NCBI GenBank assembly: GCA_047605445.1
Contig: JASGFP010000002.1
Location: 1 to 64,000, forward strand
Direction: 5' to 3'
Source: JAJXWB01 sp047605445
GTDB lineage: Bacteria; Pseudomonadota; Alphaproteobacteria; Rhizobiales; Beijerinckiaceae
Length of the DNA: 64,000 nt
The position numbers and the translations under genes are program-made. The notes under the pieces are model-generated. The model made no database searches, was not told the origin of the DNA, and was given only the letters and a program-made list of their open reading frames with translations. Positions 16,993-25,789 of this stretch are shown piece by piece (positions within the stretch are counted from its first letter, which is position 1; every line of letters begins with the position of its first letter).

Positions 16993-18068
16993 ATCCGCGT
17001 CTCCCCGGCGCGATCGGCGCGCATCAATTCCAGCAATATGCCCTCGCGCAGGCCGCGGTCGGCGATGCGGATGCGCGGCGCCGGAAAGGCGCGGCGGATC
17101 GCCTCGAGGATCGCACAGCCCGCGAGCACGAGGTCGGCGCGCTCGTGGCCGATGCAGCCGTTGGCCGCCCGCTGGTGGTAATCCATGGCGCGCAGGCGGT
17201 CGATGGCGTCGTCGGCCTGGTCGGCCGACATCCACAGGCCATCGACGCGGCGACGGTCGTAGCGCGGCAGGTCGAGATGGATGCCGGCGACCGTCGTAAC
17301 CGTGCCGGAGGTGCCGAGCAGATGGAACCGCCCGCAGGCGCGCTGCTCCATCGCCTGTTTGGTGAAGGGCCGCAGCTTTTCGTCGAAGGCCGCGACCATT
17401 TCCTCGAACGTATTGTCGTCGACGTGATGGCCGCCGAAGCGCTCGGCGAGCGAGACGACGCCCAGCTCGATGGAGGTCCAGATCGTGACGCTGCGCGCGC
17501 CCTGCTTGCGCGCCTCGTCCGGCGCGAGCCAGACGATCTCGGTCGAGCCGCCGCCGATGTCGAACAGCAGGACGCCCCGGGCCTGCGGATCGGCGAGCGA
17601 ACCGCAGCCGAGCGCAGCCAGCCGCGCTTCGGTCTCGCGGTCGATGATTTCGAGACGCAGCCCGGTGCGCTCGAAGACGCGCTCAACGAATTCTGCGCCA
17701 TTGACGGCGGCGCGGCACGCTTCCGTGGCGATCAGCCGCGCCTTGGTGACGCCGCGCCGGTCCATCTTGTCGCGGCAGATGTCGAGCGCCTCCAGCGTGC
17801 GCTGGATCGCGGCCTCTCCCAGCCGCCCGGTCTGCGACAGGCCTTCGCCGAGGCGCACGATGCGCGAATAGGCGTCGACGACGCGCAGGCTTTCGGCCCC
17901 GGTCGGCGCCATATAGCCGGCCGGACGGGCCACCAGAAGGCGGCAATTGTTGGTGCCGAGATCGAGAGCGGCGTAGAGCGGCGCCCCGCCGGCGCGGCCT
18001 GCGATCCCTCCATCCCGGGCACGGCTCTGCGCCTCCTCCGGGCGCGGGCCTCCCCCAAGCGACGACAC
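16989..18068 (-). CDS. Ppx/GppA family exopolyphosphatase / pppGpp phosphohydrolase
   Basis: 359 residues of the ASKHA fold. The phosphate-1 motif is AALDLGTNNCRLLVARP, the acidic catalytic region is IDRETEARLA, phosphate-2 is LLFDIGGGSTEIVW, and GTSGTVTT follows. The family cleaves polyphosphate or pppGpp, linking phosphate stores and the stringent response. The GTG at 18068 is supported by AGGAG six bases upstream; the frame extends further but without homology. It is coupled to rlmE by an overlapping TTGA. The C-terminal HD domain of long Ppx proteins is absent, as in short alphaproteobacterial forms. Confidence 0.88.
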   Translation of the reverse strand: MSSLGGGPRPEEAQSRARDGGIAGRAGGAPLYAALDLGTNNCRLLVARPAGYMAPTGAESLRVVDAYSRIVRLGEGLSQTGRLGEAAIQRTLEALDICRDKMDRRGVTKARLIATEACRAAVNGAEFVERVFERTGLRLEIIDRETEARLAALGCGSLADPQARGVLLFDIGGGSTEIVWLAPDEARKQGARSVTIWTSIELGVVSLAERFGGHHVDDNTFEEMVAAFDEKLRPFTKQAMEQRACGRFHLLGTSGTVTTVAGIHLDLPRYDRRRVDGLWMSADQADDAIDRLRAMDYHQRAANGCIGHERADLVLAGCAILEAIRRAFPAPRIRIADRGLREGILLELMRADRAGETRI

Positions 18069-18256
18069 AGCATACTCCTGCGAACCGGCCGCGGGCCGGT
18101 CGATTTTCAACAGAATATCAGCAAGACCGCGGTTTGAAAGGGAGCCGTCATCCGCTCCCGGCATAGCTCGTGGCCGGCCCTGCGCGCGCCGTTGACACGC
18201 GCCGTCCGCCCCTTTATCTCGACCCCCGTTCCGACGCGCCGCACGCCCGCGTCCGT

Positions 18257-18330
18257 TGGGGGATAGTTCAACGGTAGAACAGCGGACTCTGACTCCGTTA
18301 ATCTTGGTTCGAATCCAGGTCCCCCAGCCA
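18257..18330 (+). tRNA. tRNA-Gln (anticodon CTG)
   Basis: A 74-base cloverleaf with encoded CCA. The acceptor stem TGGGGGA pairs with TCCCCCA and the discriminator base is G. The D arm is GTTC/GAAC, and the anticodon loop CTCTGAC gives anticodon CTG for the CAG codon. The T arm CTTGG-TTCGAAT-CCAGG contains the invariant TTCGA. The foreign-looking catabolic cluster begins about 0.35 kb downstream. Confidence 0.97.
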
Positions 18331-18555
18331 ACCATTCTCCAAATTCGCAGACTTTGCCGGATTGCCCGCTGAGGCCCGCATTCTGTGGGGTTTGCAGGCG
18401 CCGGAAATCGCAGACCGGCAATTTGCCCGCCGGCAGGCGCGATTTTGGCGCCCGGTCTGCAGTCGCCTGTTTCCAATTTCCAAATTTCCGCGACCGCCCA
18501 ATCCCCAGAGGCGGTTCGATTGCGCCGAGACGGGTCGCCCATTTCCGCGCGAGGA

Positions 18556-18598
18556 ATTGTCATGGTCTTACTGTCATACAATACGGCAACATGACAAT
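18556..18598. promoter_or_regulatory. Operator-like TGTCAT inverted/direct repeat cluster
   Basis: ATTGTCATG (18556-18564) and CATGACAAT (18590-18598) are perfect 9-bp inverted repeats 25 bp apart. A third TGTCAT lies between them in direct orientation (18572-18577). The array ends just before the TTGACA -35 box. The GntR/FCD regulator encoded in the same cluster is the obvious candidate ligand; that is inference. Confidence 0.6.
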
Positions 18599-18604
18599 CA
18601 GACG

Positions 18605-18633
18605 TTGACACGGTCCGATCTTTGAGAGATATG
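18605..18633 (+). promoter_or_regulatory. Promoter of the molybdenum hydroxylase cluster
   Basis: A perfect -35 TTGACA (18605-18610), a 17-bp spacer and a weak -10 GATATG (18628-18633). This puts transcription start near 18640, just ahead of the GGAGGG ribosome site at 18662-18667. A strong -35 with a poor -10 next to clustered half-sites suggests regulated initiation. Confidence 0.5.
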
Positions 18634-18675
18634 ACGCAAAGGGAAACGCTTAAAAAAAACCGGAGGGTGTCCGGA

Positions 18676-19344
18676 TTGAAGATCACCAATCATTTTCGGG
18701 TGCCGCTTCCGGTATCCGAGGCTTGGACTGCGCTGAACGACGTCCCGCGCGTGGCGCCGTGTGCGCCTGGCGCTCAGTTGCTCGAGCAAAAACCGGACGG
18801 CAGCTACGTAGGAACGGTCGCCCTCAAGCTCGGCCCGGTCGCTTTGAGCTTCAAGGGCTCCTTGATCTACAAGGAGCGCGATGAGGCCAATCATCGTGTT
18901 GTGGCCGAGGCTTCCGGAAACGAGGCGCGCGCCCGCGGCTCTGCCCGAGCTCTTGTCACCTTCGTGCTGTCGCCTGAGCAACAGGGCACGCGTGTCGATG
19001 TAGACACCGACGTGCAGCTAGCTGGCGCCATCGCGCAATACGGGCGCGGCGCGGCGCTCATCCAGAGCACCGCTCAAGTCCTCATGGACGAGTTCGCCAA
19101 GAATTTTGCAGCCCAACTCACGGCGATGTCTGCAACGAAGTCTACGAGCGCCTCAGACGGCGCCGGTTCGCGGCAAGAAGGGTCTGTCGAGGCGGCTGTT
19201 TCGCCGTCCCAAGCGTCAAGGCCCTTGGACGCCTCGCCTTCTCCCGCCCCGGCGGTCTCGCTTTTCACGCTTTTGTGGAAGTCGCTGGTTGCGTTGGTTC
19301 GATCTTGGTTTTCGTCGAACAAGACCGGCGGGGCGCGTTCGTGA
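18676..19344 (+). CDS. CoxG-like SRPBCC protein with C-terminal membrane anchor
   Basis: 222 residues. The N-terminal SRPBCC fold (about 1-145) opens with ITNHFRVPLPVSEAWTALND and VPRVAPCAPGAQL, the CoxG signature. A Ser/Pro-rich linker leads to a C-terminal amphipathic or TM segment (FTLLWKSLVALVRSWF). CoxG tethers molybdenum hydroxylases to the membrane for electron transfer to quinones. The TTG start at 18676 sits 9 bases after GGAGGG and gives the family N-terminus; an ATG at 18622 would lie upstream of the inferred transcription start. The stop overlaps the next GTG. Confidence 0.82.
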   Translation: MKITNHFRVPLPVSEAWTALNDVPRVAPCAPGAQLLEQKPDGSYVGTVALKLGPVALSFKGSLIYKERDEANHRVVAEASGNEARARGSARALVTFVLSPEQQGTRVDVDTDVQLAGAIAQYGRGAALIQSTAQVLMDEFAKNFAAQLTAMSATKSTSASDGAGSRQEGSVEAAVSPSQASRPLDASPSPAPAVSLFTLLWKSLVALVRSWFSSNKTGGARS

Positions 19345-20216
19345 AGGCGTCCTCGTTTCAATTTCATCGCGCATCGAGTCGGTCCGAGACGCTTGAAATG
19401 CTCGCCGCCCTTGAGGGTGCGAAGATCATCGCCGGCGGCCAGTCTCTCGTGGCCATGCTCAACATGCGTTACGCCTTTGTCGACCATCTGATCGATATCA
19501 ACGGTGTTGAAGGACTGGCTGGCGTCGACGTCGGACCCAACGAAATCCGCATCGGCGCAATGACCCGCCAACGCGACATTCTGGCGAGTCCTGCGTTGCG
19601 AACGCGCGCCCCCGTGGTGGCCGAGGCTCTTCGTTTCGTGGGGCATCTTCACACCCGCAATCGGGGCACGCTGGGCGGCAGCCTCGGTCATATGGACCCG
19701 GCCGCCGAGTTGATGGCCGTCGTGACGCTGCTCGACGCGACGGTGCATGTGGAGAGCGCCCGTGGCGCTCGCGATGTCGCCATTGCTGATTATCCGCAAG
19801 CTTACATGACCCCCGCGCTGGAGCCGGACGAATTGATCGTCGGCGCCACGCTGCGTCCGCCGGCGACGGGGCATGGTTGGAGCTTCCGTGAGTTTGCCCA
19901 GCGTCACGGCGACTTCGCGGTTGTGGCCGTCGGCGCCACGATCGCGCTCGACGGGGCGGGCAAGGTGTCCGACGCCCGCATCGTTCTGAGCGGCGTCGGA
20001 TTTGCCCCGCGCCGGCTTGCCGAGGCCGAGCGTATGCTGGCCAGCGAGGCGCCGGGCGAGGCGCTGTTCGCCGCCGTTGCGGCGCAGGCCACGCGCGAAG
20101 AAGCCCTATCCGACGCCATGGCCAGCGAGGCCTACCGCAAGCATCTCGCTGGCGTCCTGACGCGAAGGGCTGTTGCAGAAGCCCTCGCGCGCGCCAAGCA
20201 CGGATTCGTTCAATGA
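19341..20216 (+). CDS. Molybdenum hydroxylase FAD subunit (CoxM/CutM type)
   Basis: 291 residues of the CO dehydrogenase flavoprotein fold. The FAD pyrophosphate motif is IIAGGQSLVAMLNMR and the isoalloxazine-contact motif is NRGTLGGSLGHMDPAAE, followed by the typical C-terminal domain. It passes electrons from the 2Fe-2S subunit to an acceptor. The GTG start at 19341 overlaps the coxG-like stop (GTGA), and its own stop overlaps the next ATG, so the subunits are translationally coupled. Confidence 0.93.
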   Translation: MKASSFQFHRASSRSETLEMLAALEGAKIIAGGQSLVAMLNMRYAFVDHLIDINGVEGLAGVDVGPNEIRIGAMTRQRDILASPALRTRAPVVAEALRFVGHLHTRNRGTLGGSLGHMDPAAELMAVVTLLDATVHVESARGARDVAIADYPQAYMTPALEPDELIVGATLRPPATGHGWSFREFAQRHGDFAVVAVGATIALDGAGKVSDARIVLSGVGFAPRRLAEAERMLASEAPGEALFAAVAAQATREEALSDAMASEAYRKHLAGVLTRRAVAEALARAKHGFVQ

Positions 20217-20713
20217 GCAATTTGCTGCCGATCCACGTCACCGTGAATGGCACGCTCTACGAGCGTGAAGTGGAACCCAGGATTCATCTCGCCGACTTCC
20301 TTCGACAAGAGCTCAACCTCACTGGAACCCATCTCGGTTGCGAGCATGGCGTGTGCGGCGCATGCAGCGTGATCGTGGACGGACGTGCGGTTCGCGGCTG
20401 CCTGATGCTCGCCGTCCAGGCCGACGGTTGCGAGGTGATCACGATCGAAGGCTTGGCGGGCGCCGAAGGCTTGCATCCGCTTCAGGAGGCCTTTCGCGAA
20501 TTTCACGCGCTCCAGTGCGGATTCTGTACGCCCGGTATGTTGACGACGCTGGTGCAGCTCTTGAACGAACATCCCGAGCCTACCGAGGAAATGTTGCGCG
20601 AGGAGCTTTCGGGCAATCTCTGCCGTTGCACGGGCTACAGCGGCATCATCCGGGCGGCAATGAAGGCTGCGCCGCTGATGCGCGCGCAAAACGCGAAGGA
20701 GCGCTCGGCATGA
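20213..20713 (+). CDS. Molybdenum hydroxylase [2Fe-2S] subunit (CoxS/CutS type)
   Basis: 166 residues. The N-terminal plant-ferredoxin-like cluster is bound by CEHGVCGACSV and a later Cys in RAVRGC. The C-terminal four-helix domain binds the second cluster through CGFCTPGM and LCRCTGYSGI. All eight cysteines are present. It relays electrons from the molybdopterin to FAD. It is coupled to both neighbours by ATGA overlaps. Confidence 0.95.
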   Translation: MSNLLPIHVTVNGTLYEREVEPRIHLADFLRQELNLTGTHLGCEHGVCGACSVIVDGRAVRGCLMLAVQADGCEVITIEGLAGAEGLHPLQEAFREFHALQCGFCTPGMLTTLVQLLNEHPEPTEEMLREELSGNLCRCTGYSGIIRAAMKAAPLMRAQNAKERSA

Positions 20714-23055
20714 CCACTCGCTTTTTCGGCGCTCCCATAAAGCGGGTGGAAGACCAGGCCCTTATTACCGGGACTGGCCGCTTCACCGACGATATCCGCC
20801 TGCCCGGTCTGCTTCACGCCTGCTTCGTACGCTCGCCTTTCGCCCATGCTCGCATTGTAAGCATTGATGTCGCTGCGGCCCGCGAGATGTCCGGCGTGCA
20901 TCTGGTGCTGACCGCCGCCGACCTTCCCGAGGCTTGGCGCGGCCGCCGCATCCCCTGCGACGTGCCGAGCCCCTTCATTCGGCATCCCCTGACGCAATTT
21001 CCGCTGGCGTCGGATGAGGTCTGTTTCTGCGGCGAGCCTGTGGCGGTCGTGGTCGCCGACAGCCGACATCTTGCTGAAGACGCCGCCCAAGCGGTGATGG
21101 TTGAATATGATCCGCTCCCTGCCGTGGTGGACTGCCGGGACGCGCTGACGCCTGATGCGCCGCCGGCGCAGCTTGCCGCGCCGGACAATCTCGCAGCGAA
21201 ATTTCTATGCGAGTACGGGGATGTCGACCGCGCCTTTGCTGGCGCGGCGCATGTTATCGCCGAAGACTACTTCCAGCATCGCGGCACCGGCTGTCCGTTG
21301 GAGCCGCGCGGCGTGCTCGCCCGTTTCGACGCGTCGACAGACGGGTGGACCGTATGGTCCGCGACCCAGGCGCCCCACGGTGTCAAGCGGGCCATTGTCG
21401 AAATGTTCGACATAGCCGACTCGCAGGTTCGGGTGATCGCTCCGGATGTGGGCGGGGGGTTTGGGCCGAAGTTGCTGACCTACCCGGAAGAGATCGTTAT
21501 TCCGCACTGCTCCCTGGTGCTGCAGCGTCCGGTGAAATGGATCGAGGACCGTCGCGAGCACATGATGTGCACTGCGCAGGAACGCGACCAGCACTGGGCG
21601 GTGAGGATGGCGCTCGACTCCGAGGGCCGCATTCTCGGCCTGCGCGGTCATCTGCTGCACGATACGGGCGCCTACATGCCGTGGGGCATCATTATGCCCT
21701 ATATCTCGGCGACCACGTTTCCGGGTCCTTACGTGGTGCCGGCGTTCCGACTCGACACTTCGGTGGTGTTCACCAACAAGATTTCCACCACGCCCATGCG
21801 CGGCGCCGGACGACCGCAGGCGGTATTCGCCATCGAGCGCCTGCTCGATCGGGCGGCAAAGACGCTCGGGATCGACAGGGCCGAAATTCGCCGGCGCAAT
21901 CTCATCCCGACCGAGGCGATGCCGTACAAGGTTGGCCTCACCTATCGCGATGGACAGCCGCTGACCTATGACAGCGGCGACTATCCGAAGTGCCAGCAGA
22001 TGGCGCTCGACAAGGCTGGCTGGGACGACTTCGAAGCGCTGCGCGCAGCCGCCCGTGAACAGGGCCGCTACATCGGCATCGGCCTTGCCAACTATGTGGA
22101 AGGAACGGGACTCGGACCGTTCGAGGGCGCGACGGCTCGCCTGCTTCCCTCCGGACGCATCCTTCTGCGAACAGGAGCGGCTTCGCAGGGCCAGGGTCAC
22201 CGCACCGTGCTCGCCCAGATTGCGGCCGACGAGTTTGGCGTCGAGGTCGATCAGGTCGACGTCGAGGTGGGCGACACGGCCAGCGTCTCCGTGGGGGTCG
22301 GCGCTTTCGCAAGTCGTCTGATGGTGACCGCAGGTTCCTCGACCCGTAATTCGTCCCGGGCGTTGGCCGACAAGCTCCGTCAGGTCGCCGCGGCTGTGTT
22401 CGAAGCGCCCGTGGAGGACATCGAGCTTTCGGGCGGGGCGGCGCGGGTCACGAGCACTCAGGGCGGCCATATTACCTTCCGCGAGATCGCCAAGATGTCG
22501 AGCGGCCGGCCGGGGTTCTCGCTGCCCAAGGGCATAGAGCCGGGGTTGGAGGCGACGAGTTTTTTTTCGCCTCCGCAGGCGGCCTATTCCAATGGCAGCC
22601 ATGTGGCGGTTGTGGAAGTTGACCCTGACACCGGCGCCGTGAAGGTGCTGCGATATATTGTGGCTCACGATTGCGGTCGACTGGTGAACCCGTTGCTCGT
22701 CGACGGCCAGATCCAGGGCGGCGTCGCACACGGCATCGGCAACGCGCTTCTGGAGCGGATGACCTACGACGAGGCGGGCAATCCTCAGACGACTTCGCTC
22801 GCCGACTATCTGCTTCCCGACGCCGGCAACGTTCCGGACGCCGAGATCGTCCACATGGAGACTCCGTCGCCATTGAACCCGCTGGGGGTGAAGGGCGCGG
22901 GCGAGGGCGGCACGATTCCGGCGGCTGCGGCGATCGCCTCGGCCATCGAGCATGCGTTGAGCGACCTAGGCGTCGAGATCACGCGCGCGCCCATTTTGCC
23001 GGAGCTGATTTCGACACTTGTGAACAGCGCCCGGTCCGGCAAGGAGGCCGCATAA
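20710..23055 (+). CDS. Molybdenum hydroxylase large (molybdopterin) subunit, form II-like
   Basis: 781 residues of the xanthine oxidase/CoxL large-subunit family: a small N-terminal hammerhead domain, then the molybdopterin-binding domains. Motifs include VGGGFGPK, the active-site loop PMRGAGR (M363-R368) and the base Glu732 in VKGAGEGG. Form I CO dehydrogenase has AYxCSFR with a Cu-ligand Cys; here the loop is the form II type without Cys, so CO oxidation is unlikely. A heterocyclic or aromatic carboxylate, or its CoA ester, is the more likely substrate. No XdhC/CoxD-type maturation gene is in the cluster. Confidence 0.92.
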   Translation: MTTRFFGAPIKRVEDQALITGTGRFTDDIRLPGLLHACFVRSPFAHARIVSIDVAAAREMSGVHLVLTAADLPEAWRGRRIPCDVPSPFIRHPLTQFPLASDEVCFCGEPVAVVVADSRHLAEDAAQAVMVEYDPLPAVVDCRDALTPDAPPAQLAAPDNLAAKFLCEYGDVDRAFAGAAHVIAEDYFQHRGTGCPLEPRGVLARFDASTDGWTVWSATQAPHGVKRAIVEMFDIADSQVRVIAPDVGGGFGPKLLTYPEEIVIPHCSLVLQRPVKWIEDRREHMMCTAQERDQHWAVRMALDSEGRILGLRGHLLHDTGAYMPWGIIMPYISATTFPGPYVVPAFRLDTSVVFTNKISTTPMRGAGRPQAVFAIERLLDRAAKTLGIDRAEIRRRNLIPTEAMPYKVGLTYRDGQPLTYDSGDYPKCQQMALDKAGWDDFEALRAAAREQGRYIGIGLANYVEGTGLGPFEGATARLLPSGRILLRTGAASQGQGHRTVLAQIAADEFGVEVDQVDVEVGDTASVSVGVGAFASRLMVTAGSSTRNSSRALADKLRQVAAAVFEAPVEDIELSGGAARVTSTQGGHITFREIAKMSSGRPGFSLPKGIEPGLEATSFFSPPQAAYSNGSHVAVVEVDPDTGAVKVLRYIVAHDCGRLVNPLLVDGQIQGGVAHGIGNALLERMTYDEAGNPQTTSLADYLLPDAGNVPDAEIVHMETPSPLNPLGVKGAGEGGTIPAAAAIASAIEHALSDLGVEITRAPILPELISTLVNSARSGKEAA

Positions 23056-23789
23056 TGGATTCAGATGCCTTCACGATATCGCGGCGGGAAGCCGTGGGCC
23101 TGGTGACCCTGTCGCGGCCACAGGCCGGAAATCGGCTCCTCACTGACGAAGTGCGTGCGCTCGGCAGGGCGATCCGCGCCCTGGGTGAAGAAGCGACCAT
23201 CAAAGCCGTGGTCGTGCGCGCGGAGGGCGAGGCGTTCTGCCTCGGCCGCAAGCCTGCCTCGGCCGGCGAGGCGCCGCGCACCGCGCTCGGCGTTCGCGCA
23301 GGAGTCACCCAGCCGATCCTCGATCTTTACGCTGATGTTCGCGCGACGCCCGTGCCTGTGATCGCTCTCGTTCAGGGGGAGGCCCGCGGCTTCGGCTGCG
23401 CGCTGGTGGGACAGTGCGACCTGGCGATCGCCAGCGAGGCGGCGGTCTTCTCCATGCCGGAGATGGAGACCAACCTGCCGCCGACGCTCGCTATTTCGGC
23501 CGTCCTCGGCAAGGTGCCGCCGAAACGATTGCTGCACCTTGTCTACACCCGCCGGCAGATCAGGGCGGCCGAGGCGCTGGAAATCGGCCTGCTCAGCGAG
23601 GTCGTCCCAGCTTCCGAGCTCGAAACTGCCCTCCAGGCGACGCTGGCGACGCTCACCGACCGCAGCCGCGCAGCGGTGTGCGCGGTGAAAGAGTACATGG
23701 CGGTCGCCCCGCACGTGGACCCTTATGCGGCTTCGCGCCTCGCCAGCAACATCTTGTCGGTCGTCCTGTCTTCGCCCGGAGACGCCTGA
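23055..23789 (+). CDS. Enoyl-CoA hydratase/isomerase (crotonase) family protein
   Basis: 244-residue crotonase fold. The oxyanion-hole segments are EGEAFCLGRKP and the region around GEARGFGCALVGQCDLAIAS, followed by FSMPEMETNLPP where the catalytic acid usually sits. Crotonases hydrate, isomerise or hydrolyse CoA thioesters; in furoate catabolism a crotonase-type 2-oxoglutaryl-CoA hydrolase follows the molybdenum dehydrogenase. The ATG overlaps the previous TAA by one base (TAATG) behind AAGGAGG. No CoA ligase is present in the cluster. Confidence 0.88.
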   Translation: MDSDAFTISRREAVGLVTLSRPQAGNRLLTDEVRALGRAIRALGEEATIKAVVVRAEGEAFCLGRKPASAGEAPRTALGVRAGVTQPILDLYADVRATPVPVIALVQGEARGFGCALVGQCDLAIASEAAVFSMPEMETNLPPTLAISAVLGKVPPKRLLHLVYTRRQIRAAEALEIGLLSEVVPASELETALQATLATLTDRSRAAVCAVKEYMAVAPHVDPYAASRLASNILSVVLSSPGDA

Positions 23790-23790
23790 C

Positions 23791-24606
23791 ATGGCCGAGA
23801 TCGCGGTCAACGGAGAAACGCTTCATTATGAGCGCGCCGGCAAGGGGCCGCCCTTGTTGTTGATCCATAGCCTCGGGACGGGGGCATGGATGTGGCGTGA
23901 CGACATCGCCCATTGGTCGGGCGACTTCGACGTCATCGCCTTCGACGCCCGCGGACACGGCGCCTCGACCCATAACGGCCCGGTCACCGTGGAGAGCATT
24001 GCTGCAGATCTTGCTGCCGGCCTCAGCGCGCTCGGCATACGACACGCGCATGTTGTTGGCATTTCCATGGGCGGACCCATCGCATGCCGTCTCTATTCTA
24101 CGGCGCCCGATGCGGTTGCAAGCCTGGTGATCGCCGACAGTTTCGCGCGGCAAGGCGCGGCCGGAGAGGAGCGTGTGCGGGGTCTTGAGCAGTTACTGAA
24201 GACTGCATCCATGTCGAGCTATGCAACGAGCTACGCCAACGGCACGATGCATGCGGAGGCGGATCGACGCCATTTCGAGGCGCTGGAAGCCAGCGTGGCG
24301 GCGATGGACAAGGACGTTTATCTCCAGATCGCTCGCTCGGTTTTTACCAGCGATGTCGCCGACGCCATGACGAAGATCTCTGTTCCGGTTCGGGTGGTGG
24401 TCGGGGCGCAGGACACGCGCACGCCGCCGGCGCTGTCGGAGGAAATCGCGCGGTTGATCCCGCATGCGGATTTCAAGGTTGTCGAGCACGCCGCTCATCT
24501 TTCGAATCTCGACAATCCGGCCGGGTTTCACGCCGCCGTGGATCCCTTTCTATTGCGCCGATCTTTCGTGGACCCTGTCCGAACGCGAGAACGAGTGAAG
24601 CGATGA
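23791..24606 (+). CDS. Alpha/beta hydrolase, 3-oxoadipate enol-lactonase-like
   Basis: 271 residues. The oxyanion region is LLLIHSLGTGAWMW, the nucleophile elbow VVGISMGG, the acid is in GAQDTRTPP and the His in VEHAAHLSNLD. The pattern and length match PcaD-type enol-lactonases, which open a lactone to a keto acid. The pairing with a carboxymuconolactone decarboxylase-like gene downstream supports ring-cleavage product handling. One base separates it from the crotonase gene, and it overlaps the regulator by ATGA. Confidence 0.85.
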   Translation: MAEIAVNGETLHYERAGKGPPLLLIHSLGTGAWMWRDDIAHWSGDFDVIAFDARGHGASTHNGPVTVESIAADLAAGLSALGIRHAHVVGISMGGPIACRLYSTAPDAVASLVIADSFARQGAAGEERVRGLEQLLKTASMSSYATSYANGTMHAEADRRHFEALEASVAAMDKDVYLQIARSVFTSDVADAMTKISVPVRVVVGAQDTRTPPALSEEIARLIPHADFKVVEHAAHLSNLDNPAGFHAAVDPFLLRRSFVDPVRTRERVKR

Positions 24607-25307
24607 CCAAACCCACCTTCGGCCTTGGGCCGGTCCGACAGGAAACGGCGCCTCTGCGGCGCAAGATCACCTCGGCGCTGCGACGCGCGATCGAGTCGGG
24701 CGCACTGCCGCCAGGCAGTCGTCTGGTGGAGAAGGACCTCTGCGCGGAACTGAACGTCAGCCGGACCTCGCTGAGGGAATCCCTGCGCGAGCTGGAGTCG
24801 GAAGGGCTCGTGACGATCAGCGCCAAGGGGCTCGTGGTCACCGAGATCTCCGCCAGCGAAGCACAGAACATATATGCCGTGCGCGGAGTGCTCGAGGGGC
24901 TCTTGGTGGAGCAGTTTGCGCGCCGTGCGACCGACGCGGCCATGACCGATCTCGACGTCGCGGCCCGGGAGCTGACTGCAGCTTACGCGGAAGGCGCTAT
25001 CGACCGCATCATGGCGGCAAAAACCGAGTTCTACGAGACGCTGTGTGCGGGCGCAGACAACTTTGTCGTGTTGGAGCTGTTGAGCCGCCTCAACACGCGG
25101 ATCAATCGCTTGCGTTTTGCCTCTCTGTCGAGGCCTCGCCGCGCGGCGGTGAGCATCAAGGAGATTCACGAACTCGTTGCGGCTCTGAAGCGGCGCGATG
25201 GCGCACAGGCCCGGGAGATCGCGGTACAGCACATCGATGCCGCTGCCGAAGCGGCATTGGGCTCGGGATATCTTGAAACAGCCGTTAAGGAAGGGCGCGA
25301 TGACTGA
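24603..25307 (+). CDS. GntR family transcriptional regulator (FCD subfamily)
   Basis: 234 residues. The N-terminal winged helix has SGALPPGSRLVEKDLCAELN then VSRTSLRESLRELESEGLV, the GntR recognition region. The C-terminal all-helical FCD effector domain usually binds a metal plus a carboxylic acid. FCD regulators typically repress catabolic genes and are released by a pathway acid. It is embedded within the operon, so autoregulation is likely; the half-site array at 18556-18598 is the best operator candidate. Confidence 0.92.
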   Translation: MTKPTFGLGPVRQETAPLRRKITSALRRAIESGALPPGSRLVEKDLCAELNVSRTSLRESLRELESEGLVTISAKGLVVTEISASEAQNIYAVRGVLEGLLVEQFARRATDAAMTDLDVAARELTAAYAEGAIDRIMAAKTEFYETLCAGADNFVVLELLSRLNTRINRLRFASLSRPRRAAVSIKEIHELVAALKRRDGAQAREIAVQHIDAAAEAALGSGYLETAVKEGRDD

Positions 25308-25677
25308 CAAGCTTTTTGAAAAAGGCCTTCAGGTCCGCCGCGAGGTCGTTGGATCGGAATACGTGGATCGCTCCCTGGCCGAGATGACAGAATTCACCAG
25401 GCCCCTTCAAGAACTGGTGACGCGCTATTGCTGGGGCGAAGTGTGGAGTCGCCCGGGTCTGTCGCGGCGCGACCGATCCATCATCAATCTAGCCGCTATC
25501 TCCGCGCTCAACCGACCTCATGAGCTGAAGCTGCATATACGCGGCGCGCTCAATAACGGCATGTCGGCTGAGGAGATTCGTGAGGTTCTGCTCCAGATCG
25601 CGATTTATGCCGGCGTGCCTGCTGCACTGGATTCCTTCCGGATCGCAAAGGAAGTGATCGAGGCTCACCAGAAGTAA
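25300..25677 (+). CDS. Carboxymuconolactone decarboxylase family protein (PcaC-like)
   Basis: 125 residues of the AhpD/CMD fold. It contains RYCWGEVWSRPGLSRRDRS and LHIRGALNNGMSAEEIREVL, which align with 4-carboxymuconolactone decarboxylase. The CxxC of AhpD peroxidases is absent, so a decarboxylase or lactone-processing role fits better. The start at 25300 is within the regulator's last codons (8-bp overlap), behind AAGGAAGG. Confidence 0.87.
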   Translation: MTDKLFEKGLQVRREVVGSEYVDRSLAEMTEFTRPLQELVTRYCWGEVWSRPGLSRRDRSIINLAAISALNRPHELKLHIRGALNNGMSAEEIREVLLQIAIYAGVPAALDSFRIAKEVIEAHQK

Positions 25678-25789
25678 GCCGCGCGCCACAACGGAAAGAT
25701 CAAGAACAGAGTGTCGACAATCTGCTCTCTTCGGAGCGGAAACGACCTCACGCGTCCACAGTAACAACCACATTCAGGGAGGGAGCATC

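Larger units (their letters stand above)
18331..18675. other. Non-coding stretch between tRNA-Gln and the hydroxylase cluster
   Basis: 345 bp with no convincing gene. The first 200 bp are unremarkable, and no copy of the tRNA 3' end was seen. The last 120 bp hold the operator-like half-sites (18556-18598), a TTGACA promoter and the ribosome site of the first cluster gene. Base composition starts to shift to the less GC-biased style of the following cluster. Confidence 0.6.

Noticed and set aside
18676..23055. CO dehydrogenase (coxMSL) assignment
   Set aside because: The large-subunit loop lacks the form I AYxCSFR cysteine, so only a general molybdenum hydroxylase call is supported.
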